From: Gemmatimonadaceae bacterium
Lineage (GTDB): Bacteria > Gemmatimonadota > Gemmatimonadetes > Gemmatimonadales > Gemmatimonadaceae
NCBI GenBank assembly: GCA_025356185.1
Contig: JANXUN010000239.1
Coordinates: 1-15,760 of the forward strand
Direction of reading: 5' to 3'
Length of the DNA stretch: 15,760 bases
Shown here: piece after piece, positions 13,691-15,760 of the stretch
Numbering within the stretch: position 1 is the stretch's first letter
Layout: each line of letters begins with the position of its first letter
Made by a program: the position numbers and the translations under genes
The notes under the pieces: generated by a model
What the model was told of the DNA's origin: nothing
Database searches by the model: none
What the model saw: only the letters and a program-made list of their open reading frames with translations

Positions 13691-14490
13691 TCGAGTACGC
13701 CTCGCCCGCGGTAACCGCGCAGCATCATGATGTCGTAGCCGTTGGCGGGATCGCGACCCATGCTGATTGCATTCTGTACGGCACTCGGGCCGCGATTGTA
13801 CACAAGCAGGGCGATCTTGAGATTGCCTTTGTACTCACGAATCAGTGTGCGCAAATATTTGAGACCGATGCGCAGGTTGATATCGGGATCCATGAGCTCT
13901 TCGCGCGTCACGTCCGGTTCAAAGTCGCGCGCGGTACCAAGCATGAGCTGCGTGAGACCCACAGCGCCAACTGGACTTGCGGCGCGAGGATTAAAGACGC
14001 TTTCGACTCGCACTAAGCGAAATGCGAGTTCAGGTTCAATGCCCGCGGTGACCGATGCGTCGTAAATGCGACGCGCTAGGTCTGGTTTGATTTTGTACTG
14101 CGTCGAAAACAAGTAGATGCGATGCCAACGCGTTAACGACTCCCGCTGTTGCGTCTCGCGCGGGTCTGCCGCGAAGGGCAGCGCCGTCATCGGTGTCGCT
14201 TTGCGTTTGAGAATGTCGCCCGCCGGACGCCACGACGGCTGCATCGTGAGACTGGACGCCGCCATCGCCTGCTGGGCACTGCGCGGGCCTCGCCCGATCT
14301 GCGAAGCCGTCGGAGTCAATACGGGTGCGCGCTCGGGAGCCAGCAGCATCGCCAGCGTAAAGACGCTAGCCACCACTACGGCGACGCGCGTGATGCGTCG
14401 TTTCGCCTGTCGCAAATGCATACGCCTCCGACGGGCTTCGGCATCCAACGTCGCCGAACCAGTCATTGGCATGGTGTCTGAAGATTGCAT
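13687..14490 (-). CDS. Membrane-anchored SLT-family lytic transglycosylase
   Basis: A 267-residue protein on the - strand. A basic cytoplasmic N-terminus (about 20-33) precedes one membrane helix (34-51), then a linker (52-120) and an SLT/GH23 domain (about 135-250). The domain shows catalytic Glu163 in VRVESVFNP, the GAVGLTQLM motif (175-183), DPDINLRIG (201-209) and ALLVYNRGP (227-235). It should cut peptidoglycan from the periplasmic face of the inner membrane. ATG 14490 has a strong GGAGGAG four bases upstream. It follows moaC by 24 bases, so they are probably cotranscribed. Its stop codon shares bases with the stop of the convergent LysM transglycosylase. Confidence 0.93.
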   Translation of the reverse strand: MQSSDTMPMTGSATLDAEARRRRMHLRQAKRRITRVAVVVASVFTLAMLLAPERAPVLTPTASQIGRGPRSAQQAMAASSLTMQPSWRPAGDILKRKATPMTALPFAADPRETQQRESLTRWHRIYLFSTQYKIKPDLARRIYDASVTAGIEPELAFRLVRVESVFNPRAASPVGAVGLTQLMLGTARDFEPDVTREELMDPDINLRIGLKYLRTLIREYKGNLKIALLVYNRGPSAVQNAISMGRDPANGYDIMMLRGYRGRGVLD

Positions 14491-14494
14491 GGGA

Positions 14495-14501
14495 CTCCTC
14501 C
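14495..14501 (-). promoter_or_regulatory. Strong Shine-Dalgarno of the SLT transglycosylase
   Basis: GGAGGAG on the - strand, four bases before ATG 14490, is the strongest ribosome site in the window and fixes this start. Most other genes here rely on overlap coupling or weak sites. Confidence 0.8.
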
Positions 14502-14514
14502 ATAAACGGGGCCA

Positions 14515-15051
14515 TCACGGGTCGATTGCGAAATCCCCCTTCGTGCCGCCGCGCTTTTCGCGCAACACGATCTCGGAAATCACCATCGTCCGGTCGACTG
14601 CTTTGGCCATGTCATACACCGCAAGTAACGCCACGGACACGGCAGTCAACGCTTCCATCTCCACCCCGGTCTGAGCGATGGTTTTGACAAATCCTTCGAC
14701 GCGAACGCCAGGAAGTGTCTCATCGAGGTTAACCCGAACGTCGATCGACGACAACGGGAGCGGATGGCACAGCGGAATAAGCTCAGCTGTACGCTTTGCT
14801 GCCTGAATTCCGGACAGACGTGCCACCGGCAAAACGTCGCCTTTAGCTAATGTGTTATCACGTATTGCCTTAAACGTGTCCATTTTCATTCGTATACAGC
14901 CACTCGCGAGCGCCGTGCGGGCAGAAATCGGCTTGTTTGCGACGTCAACCATCCTAAAATTTCCTGAGGAATCGACGTGCGAAAGCTCGCGCGCGGCGGC
15001 TCCGAGGCCCGTTTTGGCGGTTTTTGTGGTTTTCGACTTGCTTGCGTTCAC
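14515..15051 (-). CDS. moaC: Cyclic pyranopterin monophosphate synthase MoaC
   Basis: A 178-residue protein that, with MoaA, converts GTP to cyclic pyranopterin monophosphate, the first step of molybdenum cofactor synthesis in the cytoplasm. Conserved segments are LSHVDSSGNFRMVDV (23-37), KGDVLPVARLSGIQAAK (70-86), the active-site LIPLCHPL (91-98), GVEMEALTAVSVALLAVYDM (129-148) and the C-terminal KRGGTKGDF (166-174). Lys70, His96, Asp147 and Lys150 have the same spacing as the E. coli catalytic residues Lys51, His77, Asp128 and Lys131. The N-terminal ~20 residues are a Lys/Thr-rich extension. GTG 15051 is preceded by AGGAG at good spacing. No other Moco gene is seen nearby; it sits between holB and a transglycosylase. 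Confidence 0.96.
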   Translation of the reverse strand: MNASKSKTTKTAKTGLGAAARELSHVDSSGNFRMVDVANKPISARTALASGCIRMKMDTFKAIRDNTLAKGDVLPVARLSGIQAAKRTAELIPLCHPLPLSSIDVRVNLDETLPGVRVEGFVKTIAQTGVEMEALTAVSVALLAVYDMAKAVDRTMVISEIVLREKRGGTKGDFAIDP

Positions 15052-15066
15052 GTATTCTCCTGCAGC

Positions 15067-15097
15067 AAAAAATCAATGATGCACGCGTCGCGCGTGC
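15067..15097 (-). terminator. Hairpin plus T-run between holB and moaC (weak terminator candidate)
   Basis: On the - strand GCACGCG and CGCGTGC (15097-15091 with 15087-15081) form a perfect 7-bp stem with loop CGA. Six Ts follow (15072-15067) after eight intervening bases. The gap between stem and T-run is too long for a classical terminator, so partial termination or a moaC leader structure are alternatives. Confidence 0.35.
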
Positions 15098-15105
15098 TTC
15101 GCGTA

Positions 15106-15760
15106 CTACGGTTTGAGCGTGTGGTGTAACGCGGCAAGCAACGACGCTGCTAACAGGTTTGGACTGACGTTCCCCTGGGCTTTTTGCTTCGTCTGCTCGA
15201 CGTCGAGCAGGGCTTGTGATGTTCGTCGCGCATCAGCGTCTCGCCCCGTCTCCACTAACTGACGAATGCGTTGATGCAGCAATGCGGACAGCGCATCAAG
15301 CATGTCCGTGAACGCGCCCCGCGCGCCGGCCACACCGTGTCGAGCCGCCGTCTTCACGCGCTCGATCGTCCCCGCCGGCGTGGCAGGTTGAAGCGCGGCG
15401 TCAAGCATGCGGCGTGCGGCGGTAAACGCGGTCGCCGTCAAATCTGCGGCGAACAGTTCGCCAGGAGCACCGTTGGCACGGGTCAGCAGTTCAGCGCGTG
15501 GCGTTTTGGCGAAACGGCGCTGAACCGTGGCATCGTCGAGAAACGCTTCGACGTCCAAGGTTGAAAGCGGTGCCACGCGCATGGTGACGACTCGAGAGCG
15601 AATCGTGGGGAGCAGAGCGCCCGGTTCGCTGGAGGTCAGAATCAGCGTGATGAACGGAAAGGGCTCCTCGAGCACTTTAAGGATTGCATTTGCCGCGTGC
15701 GGCGAGCTTTCTTGGGAAACCATGCGTTCCGCATCACCTATTACAAAGATCGCGCGTGGT
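15106..15760 (-). CDS. holB: DNA polymerase III delta' subunit (partial, N-terminus outside the window)
   Basis: The - strand frame is open to the right edge, giving 217 residues of the C-terminal part. It enters with IFVIGDAERM (the Walker B-like IDEAD region of the family), then SSPHAANAILKVLEEP, the delta'/RuvB-like clamp-loader signature, and ITLILTSSEPGALLPTIRSR, which carries the sensor 1 and S-R-C-like 'IRSR' segment. The remainder matches the AAA+ lid and helical collar in general character. Delta' is part of the clamp loader that puts the sliding clamp on DNA. ATG 15723 is internal to conserved sequence and is not the start. The stop is 54 bases before moaC. The Walker A region is off the window. 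Confidence 0.92.
   Translation of the reverse strand, partial: PRAIFVIGDAERMVSQESSPHAANAILKVLEEPFPFITLILTSSEPGALLPTIRSRVVTMRVAPLSTLDVEAFLDDATVQRRFAKTPRAELLTRANGAPGELFAADLTATAFTAARRMLDAALQPATPAGTIERVKTAARHGVAGARGAFTDMLDALSALLHQRIRQLVETGRDADARRTSQALLDVEQTKQKAQGNVSPNLLAASLLAALHHTLKP

Noticed and set aside
15106..15723. holB starting at ATG 15723
   Set aside because: The frame stays open to the window edge and the preceding residues (IFVIGDAER) are conserved delta' sequence, so this Met is internal.

Overview
The window is ordinary chromosomal DNA of a Gram-negative bacterium with fairly high GC. Gram-negative features are an OmpA-type C-terminus, two lipobox lipoproteins and signal peptides on exported proteins. 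The gene styles, the many GTG starts and the 4-base start/stop overlaps remind me of Gemmatimonadota. That assignment is inference; no rRNA or marker gene here proves it. I see no mobile element, CRISPR array or prophage.

Layout: everything from the left edge to 13690 is on the + strand, and everything from 13687 to the right edge is on the - strand. (1) The end of an OmpA-like gene is followed by a hairpin. (2) A tight three-gene unit, GT4 glycosyltransferase / DUF2334 deacetylase / GT4 glycosyltransferase (209-3409), probably builds or modifies a glycolipid or surface glycan. (3) A lipoprotein of unknown function follows, with a faint M23-like region (3544-4635), then tRNA-Lys(UUU). (4) A four-gene block in which each gene overlaps the next by 4 bases (about 4842-10634) encodes an MscS-type channel, a multi-membrane-span histidine kinase, a NarL/LuxR-type response regulator and a secreted M1 zinc peptidase. 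This block is the most system-like part of the window. (5) A PAP2 phosphatase and an unrecognised 183-residue protein come next. (6) A 13-unit heptamer tandem array (consensus GACGGGA) fills the gap before (7) a LysM-containing MltD-type transglycosylase lipoprotein. This gene meets, stop codon over stop codon, a second membrane-anchored transglycosylase on the - strand. (8) Upstream of that - strand gene are moaC (molybdenum cofactor) and the 3' part of holB (DNA polymerase III delta').

The common theme is the cell envelope: glycan synthesis, lipid phosphate hydrolysis, peptidoglycan cleavage, osmotic or tension relief and an envelope-facing signalling pair. Housekeeping genes (tRNA, moaC, holB) are interspersed. 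No gap between genes exceeds 300 bases; the longest are about 110-140 bases and each is described below.
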